This document shows positions 16,857 to 26,355 of a DNA stretch of 64,000 nt, piece after piece. The DNA lies in contig NZ_MPHJ01000017.1 of assembly GCF_001957125.1 (NCBI RefSeq), forward strand, positions 47,651-111,650. Direction: 5' to 3'. The DNA comes from Shewanella sp. UCD-KL12 (GTDB lineage: Bacteria; Pseudomonadota; Gammaproteobacteria; Enterobacterales; Shewanellaceae). Below the pieces are notes generated by a model. That model saw only the letters and a list, made by a program, of their open reading frames with translations. It was not told the DNA's origin and searched no databases. The position numbers and the translations under genes are program-made. How positions within the stretch are numbered: position 1 is the stretch's first letter; each line of letters starts with the position of its first letter.

Positions 16857-17156
16857 TTACTCCTTAACCATTGCACTAGTGATTGCCTTTTCTGATGTCT
16901 CTTGCGCTAATTGACTCTCTACATCATTTTCCTCGACTTCGAACATAGCTTCAGAAAGTTGAGTTTGAAGAGATAGGCTTAACTCTCTTTGAGCTACTTG
17001 CATCATATCTTGCATCTGAGCAGAGATATTTTTTTCAAGGTTACTAGTTAAGTCTGCAGGAATAAGCGTGTCAGCATTAGCACTCATACTTGCTCCCATC
17101 ATCACAGCAACTAATAAAGATGTTTTAGCGATTTTACTTACTGATAAATTAAACAT
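16857..17156 (-). CDS. Small exported helical protein, unknown function
   Basis: A 99-residue protein with a signal peptide (KTSLLVAVMMGASMSANA). The mature part, about 70 residues, is acidic and strongly helical, with possible coiled coil around SNLEKNISAQMQDMMQVAQR. An AAGGAAG Shine-Dalgarno precedes the ATG. It is the first gene of the cluster that continues with the 35-residue peptide and PspC. I do not recognise its family. A periplasmic partner of the membrane proteins behind it is a reasonable guess. Confidence 0.6.
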   Translation of the reverse strand: MFNLSVSKIAKTSLLVAVMMGASMSANADTLIPADLTSNLEKNISAQMQDMMQVAQRELSLSLQTQLSEAMFEVEENDVESQLAQETSEKAITSAMVKE

Positions 17157-17322
17157 GGTGTCTTCCTTTTCATTTTGTCTTGCGATTAAGGTTATCTACA
17201 TATTAGGTAATGCGAGCAGCGTGCCAACTTTAAATAAAGTATTAAAATCACTAAATAACAACAACTTGAGGAGTTTACTATTCAAAGAAAGGGAAGATGA
17301 GATAGGAAGGTAAATAAGATAT

Positions 17323-17357
17323 TAGTAATTTTCACCATGGGCTGGTGAAAATTACTA
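17323..17357. repeat. Perfect 14-bp inverted repeat
   Basis: TAGTAATTTTCACC pairs with GGTGAAAATTACTA around the 7-base loop ATGGGCT. It lies in the gap between dusA and the 99-codon exported protein gene. No T-run follows on either strand, so it may be an operator or RNA structure rather than a terminator. Confidence 0.75.
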
Positions 17358-17386
17358 CATTAATAAAGATCGCATTATTTTAGGTA

Positions 17387-17415
17387 ATAAAAAACCGCCA
17401 AATGGCGGTTTATTT
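17387..17415 (-). terminator. dusA terminator
   Basis: AAACCGCC/GGCGGTTT with loop AAAT, preceded on the plus strand by A-residues that give a T-run after the stem on the minus strand. Confidence 0.8.
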
Positions 17416-17429
17416 ATGGAAATCCCAAG

Positions 17430-18431
17430 CTATAAACTCATGCTTTTTCTTGCCTGTTCAATGACTTCAATGCCCGCACCTGGCTTATGAGCATTTTCAC
17501 TAATATAACGCCTCCATGAGCGTGAACCTGGCTCTCCTTGAAACATTCCAGTCATATGGCGACTAATGTGATTGAGGCGCCCGCCCATCTGCAGATGTTT
17601 CTCTATATAGGGAATAAATTTCTCTAAAACAGCATCACGACTCAACACAGGTTTATCTATACCACAAAGCTGCTGATCGACTTCAGCTAACATATAGGGA
17701 TTTTGATAGGCTTCACGGCCAACCATAACACCATCAAGGTGCTGCAAATGTTCACGGCACTCCTCAAGGGTTTTAACCCCACCATTGATAGAGATACTCA
17801 AGTGCGGGTAATCTTGCTTAAGCCGATAGGCACGATCGTAATCTAATGGTGGGATCTCTCGATTTTGTTTCGGACTCAGTCCCTGTAACCAGGCCTTACG
17901 TGCATGCACTATAAACGTATCACAACCAACATCACTAACCGTTTCAACAAATTCAGTAAGGAATTCGTAGCTATCTTGATCGTCGATCCCGATACGCGTT
18001 TTGACCGTAACAGGAATATCTACAACTTGCTTCATTGCAGTGACACACTCAGCGACTAACTTAGGTTCAGCCATTAAGCAGGCACCAAAGCGCCCGTTTT
18101 GAACACGATCTGAAGGACAGCCTACGTTTAGGTTTATCTCATCATAACCACGCTCTAACGCTAACTTAGCGCATGTAGCTAAGTCTTGAGGGTTTGAACC
18201 ACCTAACTGCAGTGCCAGTGGGTGCTCTTCGCTGTTATAAGCAAGGTAATCGCCCTTACCGTGAATAATCGCCCCAGTAGTAACCATTTCGGTATAAAGC
18301 AGTAGCTCAGCAGACATTAGTCGAGCCAAGTAACGGTAATGTCTATCAGTCCAATCCAACATGGGGGCAATGGAGAAGGTGCGATTGATTTGTGACAAAT
18401 GTGCAGCACTTGATTTAGAGCTAGATGACAT
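17430..18431 (-). CDS. dusA: tRNA-dihydrouridine synthase A
   Basis: FMN-dependent enzyme that reduces uridine 20/20a in tRNA to dihydrouridine. Diagnostic motifs are SIAPMLDWTDRHYRYLARL at the start, LNVGCPSDRVQNGRFGACLM with the catalytic Cys in GACLM near residue 115, and VMVGREAYQNPY near 236. The 333-residue length and the MLDWTD form identify DusA rather than DusB or DusC. It stands alone with its own terminator; upstream is a 264-bp gap before cheX. Confidence 0.95.
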   Translation of the reverse strand: MSSSSKSSAAHLSQINRTFSIAPMLDWTDRHYRYLARLMSAELLLYTEMVTTGAIIHGKGDYLAYNSEEHPLALQLGGSNPQDLATCAKLALERGYDEINLNVGCPSDRVQNGRFGACLMAEPKLVAECVTAMKQVVDIPVTVKTRIGIDDQDSYEFLTEFVETVSDVGCDTFIVHARKAWLQGLSPKQNREIPPLDYDRAYRLKQDYPHLSISINGGVKTLEECREHLQHLDGVMVGREAYQNPYMLAEVDQQLCGIDKPVLSRDAVLEKFIPYIEKHLQMGGRLNHISRHMTGMFQGEPGSRSWRRYISENAHKPGAGIEVIEQARKSMSL

Positions 18432-18695
18432 AATTTTCTTTAACCTGGTTGACTAACTTTTTAGACTCAACTCGAGTAATACCTAATGAGGACGAGTTTG
18501 CTTCATGGAGCCGGGCGCGCATTTTACACCGAGTCAGACCATGAAACAAATTTAGTCTAAAGCGCAATCTTGTTTTTACTAGGCAGATAAAAAAATGAAG
18601 CTAAAACAAAAATAGCCTAAGCTTTATGAAGGTGTATATGCGATAGTCTTAACCGCATGTTATTAGCCCTTAAAGCGCCAACAACGGAACTTTTT

Positions 18696-19160
18696 ATGAA
18701 CGTAAATTTCATTAACCCTTTCCTGGAGTCTTTGCTAAACGTCATCTCAACCATGGCAAATATGCAGCTCACTCCTGGTAAGCCAAAAATAAAAACAGAC
18801 AATTTAGCTAAAGGTGATGTTTCAGGCCTGATCGGTATGGTTGGTCCTCAAACTAAAGGCTCCCTCTCAATCACTTTCGAGCAAGGTTTAATTTTAGAGA
18901 TCATGCAAAATATGCTTGGTGAGAACCCAGGTGAGATAAATGATGAAATAACCGACCTAGTGGGTGAGATAACCAATATGGTCACTGGGGGCGCAAAGAA
19001 TATATTAGGGGATAAAGGTTATGACTTTGAGATGGCAACCCCTGTTGTTGTAGCTGGGCTAGGTCATCGCATCTCACATAAAGCTGATGGTAAAAAAATC
19101 ATCATGCCCTTCACCAGTCCTCATGGCTCTGCATATATAGAGATCTGCTTCGAAACATAA
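18696..19160 (+). CDS. cheX: Chemotaxis phosphatase CheX family protein
   Basis: CheX-type phosphatases remove phosphate from CheY-P. The typical pattern is here: MNVNFINPFLESLLNVISTM at the start, the central D-E-I-x-D-L-V-G-E-I-x-N motif (INDEITDLVGEITNMVTGG near 102), and SPHGSAYIEICFE at the end. I start it at the ATG at 18696 (154 residues), preceded by GGAA; a frame 13 codons longer has no homologous look. No chemotaxis operon is nearby, so this is an orphan copy. Confidence 0.85.
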   Translation: MNVNFINPFLESLLNVISTMANMQLTPGKPKIKTDNLAKGDVSGLIGMVGPQTKGSLSITFEQGLILEIMQNMLGENPGEINDEITDLVGEITNMVTGGAKNILGDKGYDFEMATPVVVAGLGHRISHKADGKKIIMPFTSPHGSAYIEICFET

Positions 19161-19174
19161 CAATCTTGGTCTAC

Positions 19175-19208
19175 TTACCTAAATAGCCTCTTTTGGCTGT
19201 TTAGGTAA
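19175..19208. terminator. Hairpin between convergent cheX and Omp85-like genes
   Basis: TTACCTAAA/TTTAGGTAA plus AGCC/GGCT form an almost perfect long stem around TCTTTT. T-runs are modest, but the place between convergent genes fits a bidirectional terminator. Confidence 0.55.
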
Positions 19209-19221
19209 ATGTAAGTGAGCA

Positions 19222-20565
19222 TTAGAACGGCTGATTAACCATAACCCAAAACTGGTTAGAGTCTTCACCATAGGCAACCTCAGCTCGTACAACGACGCTC
19301 TCAACCTCAAACCTTGCGCCTAAACCCACAGTCCACTTCATATCATCATGCAGCTCACTGGCGCTGAAGTTTTCTGCAACTTGTCCAGCCTCAGCAAATA
19401 CCACCCACTGCCACCAAGGTAGATCATAGAGGTTAAACACTGGAAGTGTCTGCAATGGCTGCCACTCAGGCTGAACACGATACTCAGCAGAATAGAGAAC
19501 GGCACTACGACCAACAAACTGCTTGCTTGAATAACCCCTTAGATGATCAAATCCACCTAAGCTCACCCCAGCAAATGAAGGCGGTCGCTGATACTGCCCA
19601 CTCCCCTCATCATAATCATTCCAAGTAGGGGTATCGGCAAGATAAAAATTTAATGCCAAGGTCTGCTGAGGAAACCAGTCACTTCCTCCTAGTGAGAAAA
19701 AAGCACTCTGCTCAAATTCCCATGTTGTCCAGCTTTCGCGGTTATCTGTAGGATCACTTGAGCTCGAACCAAAATCACGGCTCACCGTTAAGCTTGTTTG
19801 ACCGCCACGAGTACTGTTTTTACCATTATCACGATTGTCCCAATCAAGCTTTAACTCTAAGCCTTGAGCTTTACTCGGTAAAAAATCATAGCCTACAAGT
19901 TCTTGGGTTTTTACGAATGGCGTTAACTCGATACTGGTCACCCCAGAGTGACGCGGATCCCAGCTGTGGTTGTCGTTATTACGTGATGGCATCATACTTC
20001 TTGCCGCACCATTAGCGCCCTTCCCCCAAGGTACGACATATTTAAAATGTAACTTTGAATAGCTTTCATCACCAACGGTGGTCACACGCTCGGTAGAAAT
20101 AGGCTCCAATGAGCTAACTTCACCCGCAGCGCTATCGGGAACGAAGTAGATACCTTGCTTATAATTGGCCCGATAAAACTCTCCCGAAAATAACCATTGA
20201 TCCAGCTTTGGTAGCTGATAACTATTCACCCCCAGATAGCTGACCCAACTATCATTTTTACTATAGAGTCCAATGCCAAGAACAGAAGCTTGAGGTTGGC
20301 CTGCATGCTTAATCACGCCTGCACCACCAACTGTCGTACTTAGCGTCTCCGTAGAAAAAATAAAAGGAACAGCAACAAATTCTGGCTCATACTTTGACTT
20401 GCTGTTTTTGTCATTAGCTTCACCGCTAATCTCAGGCTCGACAGTGTTACCACTATTAGCCTCTAGATTAACCCCGACACTCGGAGATACCTCGGCCTTC
20501 GCTAACGCTATAACCGAGACATATAGAAAGAAGAAAAGAAAAACTGATCTTGTTTGATATTGCAA
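19222..20565 (-). CDS. Omp85-superfamily outer membrane barrel without POTRA domains
   Basis: A 447-residue exported protein (signal peptide, cleavage after ALAKA). After a low-complexity linker come strands typical of a barrel. The Omp85 loop-6 motif is seen as GGFDHLRGYSSKQFVG near 345, followed by EYRVQPEW, as in the bacterial surface antigen domain (PF01103). No POTRA repeats precede it, so it is not BamA, TamA or a FhaC-type transporter. It may be a transporter or lipase-like relative of unknown role. It lies upstream of nothing obvious; alr follows at a distance of 70 bp on the same strand. Confidence 0.7.
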   Translation of the reverse strand: MQYQTRSVFLFFFLYVSVIALAKAEVSPSVGVNLEANSGNTVEPEISGEANDKNSKSKYEPEFVAVPFIFSTETLSTTVGGAGVIKHAGQPQASVLGIGLYSKNDSWVSYLGVNSYQLPKLDQWLFSGEFYRANYKQGIYFVPDSAAGEVSSLEPISTERVTTVGDESYSKLHFKYVVPWGKGANGAARSMMPSRNNDNHSWDPRHSGVTSIELTPFVKTQELVGYDFLPSKAQGLELKLDWDNRDNGKNSTRGGQTSLTVSRDFGSSSSDPTDNRESWTTWEFEQSAFFSLGGSDWFPQQTLALNFYLADTPTWNDYDEGSGQYQRPPSFAGVSLGGFDHLRGYSSKQFVGRSAVLYSAEYRVQPEWQPLQTLPVFNLYDLPWWQWVVFAEAGQVAENFSASELHDDMKWTVGLGARFEVESVVVRAEVAYGEDSNQFWVMVNQPF

Positions 20566-20635
20566 AAGGTATTCTCAATTCGGTTTAGAACATCCAGCTC
20601 AAAAACCGATACTACTCAGAAATTATTGCTACATG

Positions 20636-21712
20636 CTATTCCATGCACACAGCAACACGAGGGGTAAGTTTAGTCACCAACTCATAGGCAATAGTGCCAA
20701 TATGTTCAGCGACTAATTCAACAGGTAGTGCTCTGCCCCATAATACCGCTTCATCACCTATCGCATCGACAGAGTCGAACCCTAAATCTACCGTCAGCAT
20801 ATCCATAGAAACTCGCCCAACAATGGGGACTAATCGACCATTAACCCATACTGGCGTACCTTCAGGCGCATTTCTTGGGTAGCCATCGCCATAACCGATA
20901 GCAACGACCCCTAATACGGTATCTGACTTAGCTTTCCAAAAGCTGCCATAACCAACTGGCTCACCCGCTTTATGATCACGTACAGCAATCAGCTGTGACA
21001 CGAGTTTCATCGCAGGTATTAAGCCATGGTTTACGCCTAAATCGCCAATCACTGGAGAAACTCCATAGAGCGCAATACCAGGCCTTATCCAATCACCATG
21101 GCTTTTAGGCCAATAAAGAGTGCCAGCCGAGTTAGCAAGTGTATAGTCACCTGGTGAATTATTTGTCAATTGTTTGAAGATTGTCATCTGTTTGCTGGTG
21201 CAGGGATTATCTGGTTCATCGGCACAAGCAAAATGAGACATTAATTTTATAGGCTTAGCAACTTGTGGCATCGCTTCTAAACGAGCATAGACCTCATCAA
21301 ACTGTTCGGGCGTAAAGCCTAACCTGTGCATACCTGTGTCAACTTTTAGCCATACTGCAACAGGTGCCGCGAGCTCTGCTTTCTCAAGCATGTCGAGTTG
21401 CACTTCATTGTGAATAACCGTCTCAATATTGTGTTCCACGAGAGTCTGTAGATCGACACTCCTGAAAAAGCCTTCAAGAAGAATTAGCTTGGCATTTATA
21501 CCACCGTCACGTAGTGCGAGGGCTTCCTCTAATCTGGCTAGGCCAAATCCATCGGCATCTTCCATACATTGGGCTACATTTAACAAGCCATGACCGTAAC
21601 CATTAGCTTTAACAACCGCCATGACTTTACTTTCAGGCGCGATTTGACGCAGACGTGCTAAATTGTTCTTGAGTGCTTCACAGCTGATCTCTGCACGTGG
21701 AAATGGCTTCAA
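20636..21712 (-). CDS. alr: Alanine racemase
   Basis: PLP enzyme converting L- to D-alanine for peptidoglycan. The PLP lysine is Lys35 in VMAVVKANGYGHG, and the second catalytic base is the Tyr in PVGYGSFW near 253. GRVSMDMLTVDL near 300 is the conserved C-terminal stretch. The frame starts with TTG at 21712, preceded by AAGG at a good distance; no ATG gives a conserved N-terminus. Length 358 is normal. Its place after dnaB matches Shewanella and E. coli order. Confidence 0.95.
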   Translation of the reverse strand: MKPFPRAEISCEALKNNLARLRQIAPESKVMAVVKANGYGHGLLNVAQCMEDADGFGLARLEEALALRDGGINAKLILLEGFFRSVDLQTLVEHNIETVIHNEVQLDMLEKAELAAPVAVWLKVDTGMHRLGFTPEQFDEVYARLEAMPQVAKPIKLMSHFACADEPDNPCTSKQMTIFKQLTNNSPGDYTLANSAGTLYWPKSHGDWIRPGIALYGVSPVIGDLGVNHGLIPAMKLVSQLIAVRDHKAGEPVGYGSFWKAKSDTVLGVVAIGYGDGYPRNAPEGTPVWVNGRLVPIVGRVSMDMLTVDLGFDSVDAIGDEAVLWGRALPVELVAEHIGTIAYELVTKLTPRVAVCME

Positions 21713-21898
21713 TGAATAACCTTATTGTTTAAAGCAACAGAAACAGTCAGCACTTTAAATTAGTAAAAAATATGGGCAACAAATCTATCTAGAGTTCAGC
21801 CAATGATCAATTGACAGCCCTCTATATGAATCAAGTTTAATCTTGGTTTAGGGTAAGCGCAGTGCACTCACCCAAACACTAAAGCAACCATAGAGTCA

Positions 21899-23305
21899 TT
21901 AATCTTCTTCGAACTGAGGACCTGCATAATTGTCGAATCGAGAGAATTGACCTTGGAAGGTTAAAGGTACACGCCCAATAGGGCCGTTACGTTGCTTACC
22001 GATAATAATCTCAGCAACGCCTTTATGCTCAGAGTCATCGTTATAAACTTCGTCACGATAGATGAACATAATTAAATCCGCATCTTGCTCAATCGCACCT
22101 GATTCACGCAAATCTGAGTTAACGGGTCGCTTATCGGCACGTTGCTCCAATGAGCGGTTTAGCTGAGACAGAGCTACAACGGGTATTTCTAACTCTTTAG
22201 CTAGCGCCTTGAGTGAGCGAGATATCTCTGAGATCTCCAATGTACGGTTATCTTTTAATGCGGGTACTTGCATCAACTGCAGGTAATCGATCATGATCAT
22301 GGATAATCCACCATATTCACGTGCGATTCGCCTTGCCCGGCTTCGAACATCGGTCGGAGTCAGACCTGAGCCATCATCAATGTACATCTTCCCCTGCTCG
22401 AGCATGATCCCCATAGTTGAAGAAACACGAGCCCAATCATCGTCATCAAGCTGACCAGTACGGATCTTAGTTTGATCGACTCGGCCCAATGAGGCCAACA
22501 TACGCATCATGATCTGCTCAGAGGGCATCTCCAAGCTAAAAATAAGCACAGGTTTATCTTCGTTGAGCGCTGCCGCTTCGCACAAGTTCATCGCAAAGGT
22601 TGTCTTACCCATAGATGGACGAGCTGCAACAATAATCAAATCACCAGACTGAAAGCCTGCAGTCATTTTATCTAAATCACCAAAACCGCTTGATACCCCA
22701 GTAACACCGCCTGTAGGGTTATTGTAAAGCTCCTCAATCTTATCGACTGTTTTCTCTAGGATAGCTTTTATCCCTTCAGGACCTTCGTTGGCATTGGCGC
22801 GAGATTCTGCAATCTTAAATACTTTGGTTTCAGCAAGATCGAGTAGTTCACTGGAGTTACGTCCCTCAGGGTTGAAACCAGCATCAGCAATCTCATTGGC
22901 AACCTTAATCATGTCGCGTACCACAGCACGTTCACGCACAATTCCAGCATAAGAGAGAATGTTACCCGCACTCGGTGTGTTTTTAGCTATTTCACCGAGG
23001 TACGCAAAGCCGCCAGCATCTTCTAGCTGGTCTTCTACTTCAAGCTGCTCTGATACAGTGATTAAATCAATCGGATGGCCATCACCAGTTAAGGTTGCCA
23101 TTGCAGTAAAGATCATCTTATGGGAGCGTGAATAGAAATCTTCAGCCACAACCGCTTCAGCCACCCTATCCCAAGCATCTGAATCCAACATCAATCCACC
23201 AAGCACAGATTGCTCAGCTTCTAAAGAATGCGGCGGCATCTTGAGTGCATCCATCTGGATATCTTTAGGCTTTTGTTTCGCCTTAAACGGACCTTGCTGT
23301 GACAT
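21899..23305 (-). CDS. dnaB: Replicative DNA helicase
   Basis: Hexameric 5'-3' helicase of the replication fork. An N-terminal DnaG-interacting domain (PPHSLEAEQSVLGGLM) is followed by a RecA-like domain with Walker A AARPSMGKTTFAMN near 226, Walker B MIMIDYLQLM near 333, and SQLNRSLEQRADKRP. Length 468 matches E. coli DnaB (471), and no intein is present. The 186-bp gap to alr suggests separate expression. Confidence 0.97.
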   Translation of the reverse strand: MSQQGPFKAKQKPKDIQMDALKMPPHSLEAEQSVLGGLMLDSDAWDRVAEAVVAEDFYSRSHKMIFTAMATLTGDGHPIDLITVSEQLEVEDQLEDAGGFAYLGEIAKNTPSAGNILSYAGIVRERAVVRDMIKVANEIADAGFNPEGRNSSELLDLAETKVFKIAESRANANEGPEGIKAILEKTVDKIEELYNNPTGGVTGVSSGFGDLDKMTAGFQSGDLIIVAARPSMGKTTFAMNLCEAAALNEDKPVLIFSLEMPSEQIMMRMLASLGRVDQTKIRTGQLDDDDWARVSSTMGIMLEQGKMYIDDGSGLTPTDVRSRARRIAREYGGLSMIMIDYLQLMQVPALKDNRTLEISEISRSLKALAKELEIPVVALSQLNRSLEQRADKRPVNSDLRESGAIEQDADLIMFIYRDEVYNDDSEHKGVAEIIIGKQRNGPIGRVPLTFQGQFSRFDNYAGPQFEED

Positions 23306-23416
23306 TTAATCTCCAAACTTCCAACGATTACACAAAAATATGATATAAAACTGGCTCAATAAAAACAGGAAATACACAACTTCCTATCCAAACAACAAAT
23401 AAAACAAGGAATCACT

Positions 23417-25636
23417 ATGCGCAATGCATTGATCTCAGCAGTGATGCTGTCATCTGGTGTCGTATTGGCATCGAGCCAGGTACTTGCAGATGAAGGGCAA
23501 TGGCAGCCTTATCAAATGCCATCGATTGCAGACAAGCTTAGCGAAAGAGGGATAGCGATCCCAGCCGAGCAATTGGCCGATCTAACCCAATATCCGATGA
23601 ATGCTGTTGTCGGACTCGGCTATTGTACTGCCAGTTTCGTCTCGCCCCAAGGGTTAGTTGTCACAAACCATCACTGTGCGTACCGAGCCATTCAATACAA
23701 CAGCAAAAAACAGCACAATTATATTGCCGATGGCTTCTTGGCAACAAGCAAAATCGATGAGCCGACTGCTGGGCCTAATGAAAGATTATACATTACTGAG
23801 GATGTCAGTGATGTCACAGAGCAAGTAACTAAAGCGTTAAGCCAAGATCCTTTAGTCCGCTATGAAGAGATACAGTCAAACAGAAAGTCACTCATCAAAA
23901 GCTGTGAGAGTGATGATAACTACCGCTGCTCAGTAAGAAGCTTCCATAATGGCTTAGAGTATTACCTAATTAAGCAGTTGATTATTCGAGATGTGCGTCT
24001 CGTATATGCACCACCAGAAAGTGCTGGCGCATTTGGCGGCGATATCGATAACTACGAATACCCTCGTCATTCAGCGGACTTTACCTTTCTACGTGCCTAT
24101 GTTGGCAAAGATGGTAAGCCCGCACAGTTCAGTAAAGACAATGTCCCATACCAGCCAAAGAGCTACCTAAAGATAAACGCTGATGGTGTAAAATCGGGTG
24201 ACGGTGTATTTGTCGCAGGCTACCCAGGATCAACGAGTCGTTATCGCTTAACAAGCGAGCTTAAATTTGCCAGTGACTGGCTCTACCCTACATTAGCTGA
24301 ACGTTACCAGCTACGCATAGACACAATTGAGACCATGAGTGCGGCAGATAAAGAGGTAAAAATTAAATATGCAGGCTCACTAGCAGGCATGGCTAACCGC
24401 ATGAAAAAGTACAATGGTCTCCTCGATGGCTTTAAGGCTACCGATATCACCGCCATCAAACAAAGTCGTGAAGATGGCTTTAAGCAATGGCTGGCAACAG
24501 ATAAGACCTACCAGTCATACCAGACTCAATTCGATACGTTAGAAAGCTTACTGGCACAGAAACGTATTGATAGTCAGACACGTTACTACTTCGAAAATGC
24601 ACAAAGTAGTGCATTACTTGCAGCAGCTAACAAGCTTTATCGTTTAGCCAAAGAGAAAGCTAAGCCGGATGCTGAGCGTGAAGAGGGTTATCAAGAGCGA
24701 GATATGAAGATGTTTAAAGCTCGTCTCAAGCGCATCGACTCTAGCTTTGATATCACAGTGGATAAAACCTTATGGCTTCAAGATCTAAAGGCGTATAAGG
24801 CACAAGATAATAGAGTGGCCGCACTCGACGCTATATTGCTCGATAATAACAAGGTCTCTTTATCTGAAAAGCTCGATGGTCTTTATTCATTGACCTCGCT
24901 GATCGAGCCTGAAAAGCGATTAGCCTGGATGGATGCCGATGTTAATGCATTTGAAACCAGTGCCGATCCTTTCATCCGTCTGGCCGTTGCACTCTATGAC
25001 ACTAATATGGTGCAGGAAAAGGACAAGAAGACACTAGCTGGGCAGCTTTCTCAAGCCCGCCCTGACTATATGAAAGCTGTTATCGCCTACTATAAAGCGA
25101 ATAACTGGCCTGTTTACCCTGATGCCAATGGCACACTACGCATCAGCTATGGCATGGTCGATGGTTATCAGTCACGAGATGCACTCTACAAACAGCCATT
25201 CACACGACTCGAAGGGATAACGGCTAAGCATACTGGCATTGAACCTTTTAATGCACCGCAGAAGCTTTTAGATGCAATTGAAGCTAAGCAGTATGGGACT
25301 CATAAAGTTGAAACCGTATACCAAGATCCCGCATCTTGGTTATGCCGCTTATTCTCCTGTCTAGATAAGCCTGAAAGCTTTGGCTCTGTCCCCGTTAACT
25401 TCCTCTCCAGCGTCGATACCACTGGCGGTAACTCTGGCTCGCCAGTATTTAATGGCAAAGGTGAGCTAGTCGGTCTTAACTTCGACTCTACCTATGAAGC
25501 TATCACTAAAGATTGGTTCTTTAACCCGACCATTACACGCGCTGTACATGTAGATTTTCGCTACATCCTCTGGATGATGGATGAAGTCGACCATGCTGAT
25601 AACTTACTTAAAGAGTTAGAGCTAGTACGTAACTAG
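23417..25636 (+). CDS. S46 family dipeptidyl peptidase, DPP11-type
   Basis: Exported serine exopeptidase (signal peptide ending near VLA) that removes dipeptides from N-termini of peptides in the periplasm. The S46 catalytic triad is readable: His86 in VVTNHHCAY, Asp221 in PRHSADF, and Ser673 in TTGGNSGSP. The specificity residue 18 positions after the serine is Ser691 (NFDST). In S46 enzymes Gly there marks DPP7 (hydrophobic P1), while Arg or Ser marks DPP11 (Asp/Glu P1). Hence Asp/Glu preference is predicted. Length 739 is normal, and a terminator follows. Confidence 0.88.
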   Translation: MRNALISAVMLSSGVVLASSQVLADEGQWQPYQMPSIADKLSERGIAIPAEQLADLTQYPMNAVVGLGYCTASFVSPQGLVVTNHHCAYRAIQYNSKKQHNYIADGFLATSKIDEPTAGPNERLYITEDVSDVTEQVTKALSQDPLVRYEEIQSNRKSLIKSCESDDNYRCSVRSFHNGLEYYLIKQLIIRDVRLVYAPPESAGAFGGDIDNYEYPRHSADFTFLRAYVGKDGKPAQFSKDNVPYQPKSYLKINADGVKSGDGVFVAGYPGSTSRYRLTSELKFASDWLYPTLAERYQLRIDTIETMSAADKEVKIKYAGSLAGMANRMKKYNGLLDGFKATDITAIKQSREDGFKQWLATDKTYQSYQTQFDTLESLLAQKRIDSQTRYYFENAQSSALLAAANKLYRLAKEKAKPDAEREEGYQERDMKMFKARLKRIDSSFDITVDKTLWLQDLKAYKAQDNRVAALDAILLDNNKVSLSEKLDGLYSLTSLIEPEKRLAWMDADVNAFETSADPFIRLAVALYDTNMVQEKDKKTLAGQLSQARPDYMKAVIAYYKANNWPVYPDANGTLRISYGMVDGYQSRDALYKQPFTRLEGITAKHTGIEPFNAPQKLLDAIEAKQYGTHKVETVYQDPASWLCRLFSCLDKPESFGSVPVNFLSSVDTTGGNSGSPVFNGKGELVGLNFDSTYEAITKDWFFNPTITRAVHVDFRYILWMMDEVDHADNLLKELELVRN

Positions 25637-25665
25637 TACTAAGAATGCAGTACCAAGGAATTGAT

Positions 25666-25689
25666 AAAACCACCTACGGGTGGTTTTTT
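25666..25689 (+). terminator. Terminator of the S46 peptidase gene
   Basis: AAAACCACC/GGTGGTTTT around TACG, ending in a T-run (TTTTTT). Confidence 0.85.
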
Positions 25690-25780
25690 GTTACTAGCAA
25701 CAGCAGCGAGCTTAAGACAAAGTAAAGAAAGCCACGAGTATCGAGTTCAAGCTCGTAGCTCGCCAGTATATTTCAGGCAT

Positions 25781-25820
25781 AAAAAAACACCGCCTAATCA
25801 GATTAGTGCGGTGTTTTCTT
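25781..25820 (-). terminator. Terminator of the rpsF-priB-rpsR-rplI operon
   Basis: Long stem AAAACACCGC plus CTAATC pairs with GATTAG plus GCGGTGTTTT. On the minus strand it is followed by a T-run, placed 60 bp after rplI. Confidence 0.8.
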
Positions 25821-25875
25821 TTAAAGCGTTAAACTCAATACCTAAGCATTAAACCATTCGCTTTAAACTACTGTA

Positions 25876-26328
25876 TTAGTCTTCTGCAACAACAGAAAGC
25901 TTAACAATAGCTTTAACTTCAGTGTGAACCTGAACTTCAACTTCGAACTCACCAGTAGTACGCAATGCGCCTAGTGGAAGACGAACTTCGCTCTTAGCAA
26001 GTTCAACACCAGCAGCTGTAACTGCATCAGCGATGTCACGGTTACCAATTGAACCGAACAGCTTGCCTTCGTCACCAGCTTTAGAAGCGATAACAACAGA
26101 CTCAAGTGCGTTGATTTTCTCAGCGCGCTCGTTTGCAGCAGAAAGGCCAGCAGCTAACTTAGCTTCTAATTCAGCACGACGTGCTTCAAAAACTTCAGTG
26201 TTAGCAGCGTTAGCAACAACAGCTTTACCTTGTGGCAGAAGGTAGTTACGTGCGTAACCAGCTTTAACTGCAACTTGGTCACCTAGATTTCCTAGGTTAG
26301 CAATCTTATCAAGTAAAATAACGTTCAT
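25876..26328 (-). CDS. rplI: 50S ribosomal protein L9
   Basis: Binds 23S rRNA at the base of the L1 stalk. The N-domain shows MNVILLDKIANLGNLGDQVAVKAGYARNYL, and a long helix leads to the C-domain (GKLFGSIGNRDIADAV). The 150-residue length is that of L9. It is last in the rpsF operon, 27 bp after rpsR. Confidence 0.98.
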   Translation of the reverse strand: MNVILLDKIANLGNLGDQVAVKAGYARNYLLPQGKAVVANAANTEVFEARRAELEAKLAAGLSAANERAEKINALESVVIASKAGDEGKLFGSIGNRDIADAVTAAGVELAKSEVRLPLGALRTTGEFEVEVQVHTEVKAIVKLSVVAED

Positions 26329-26355
26329 TATTAATTCCTCTAAATGGTTGCGCTA

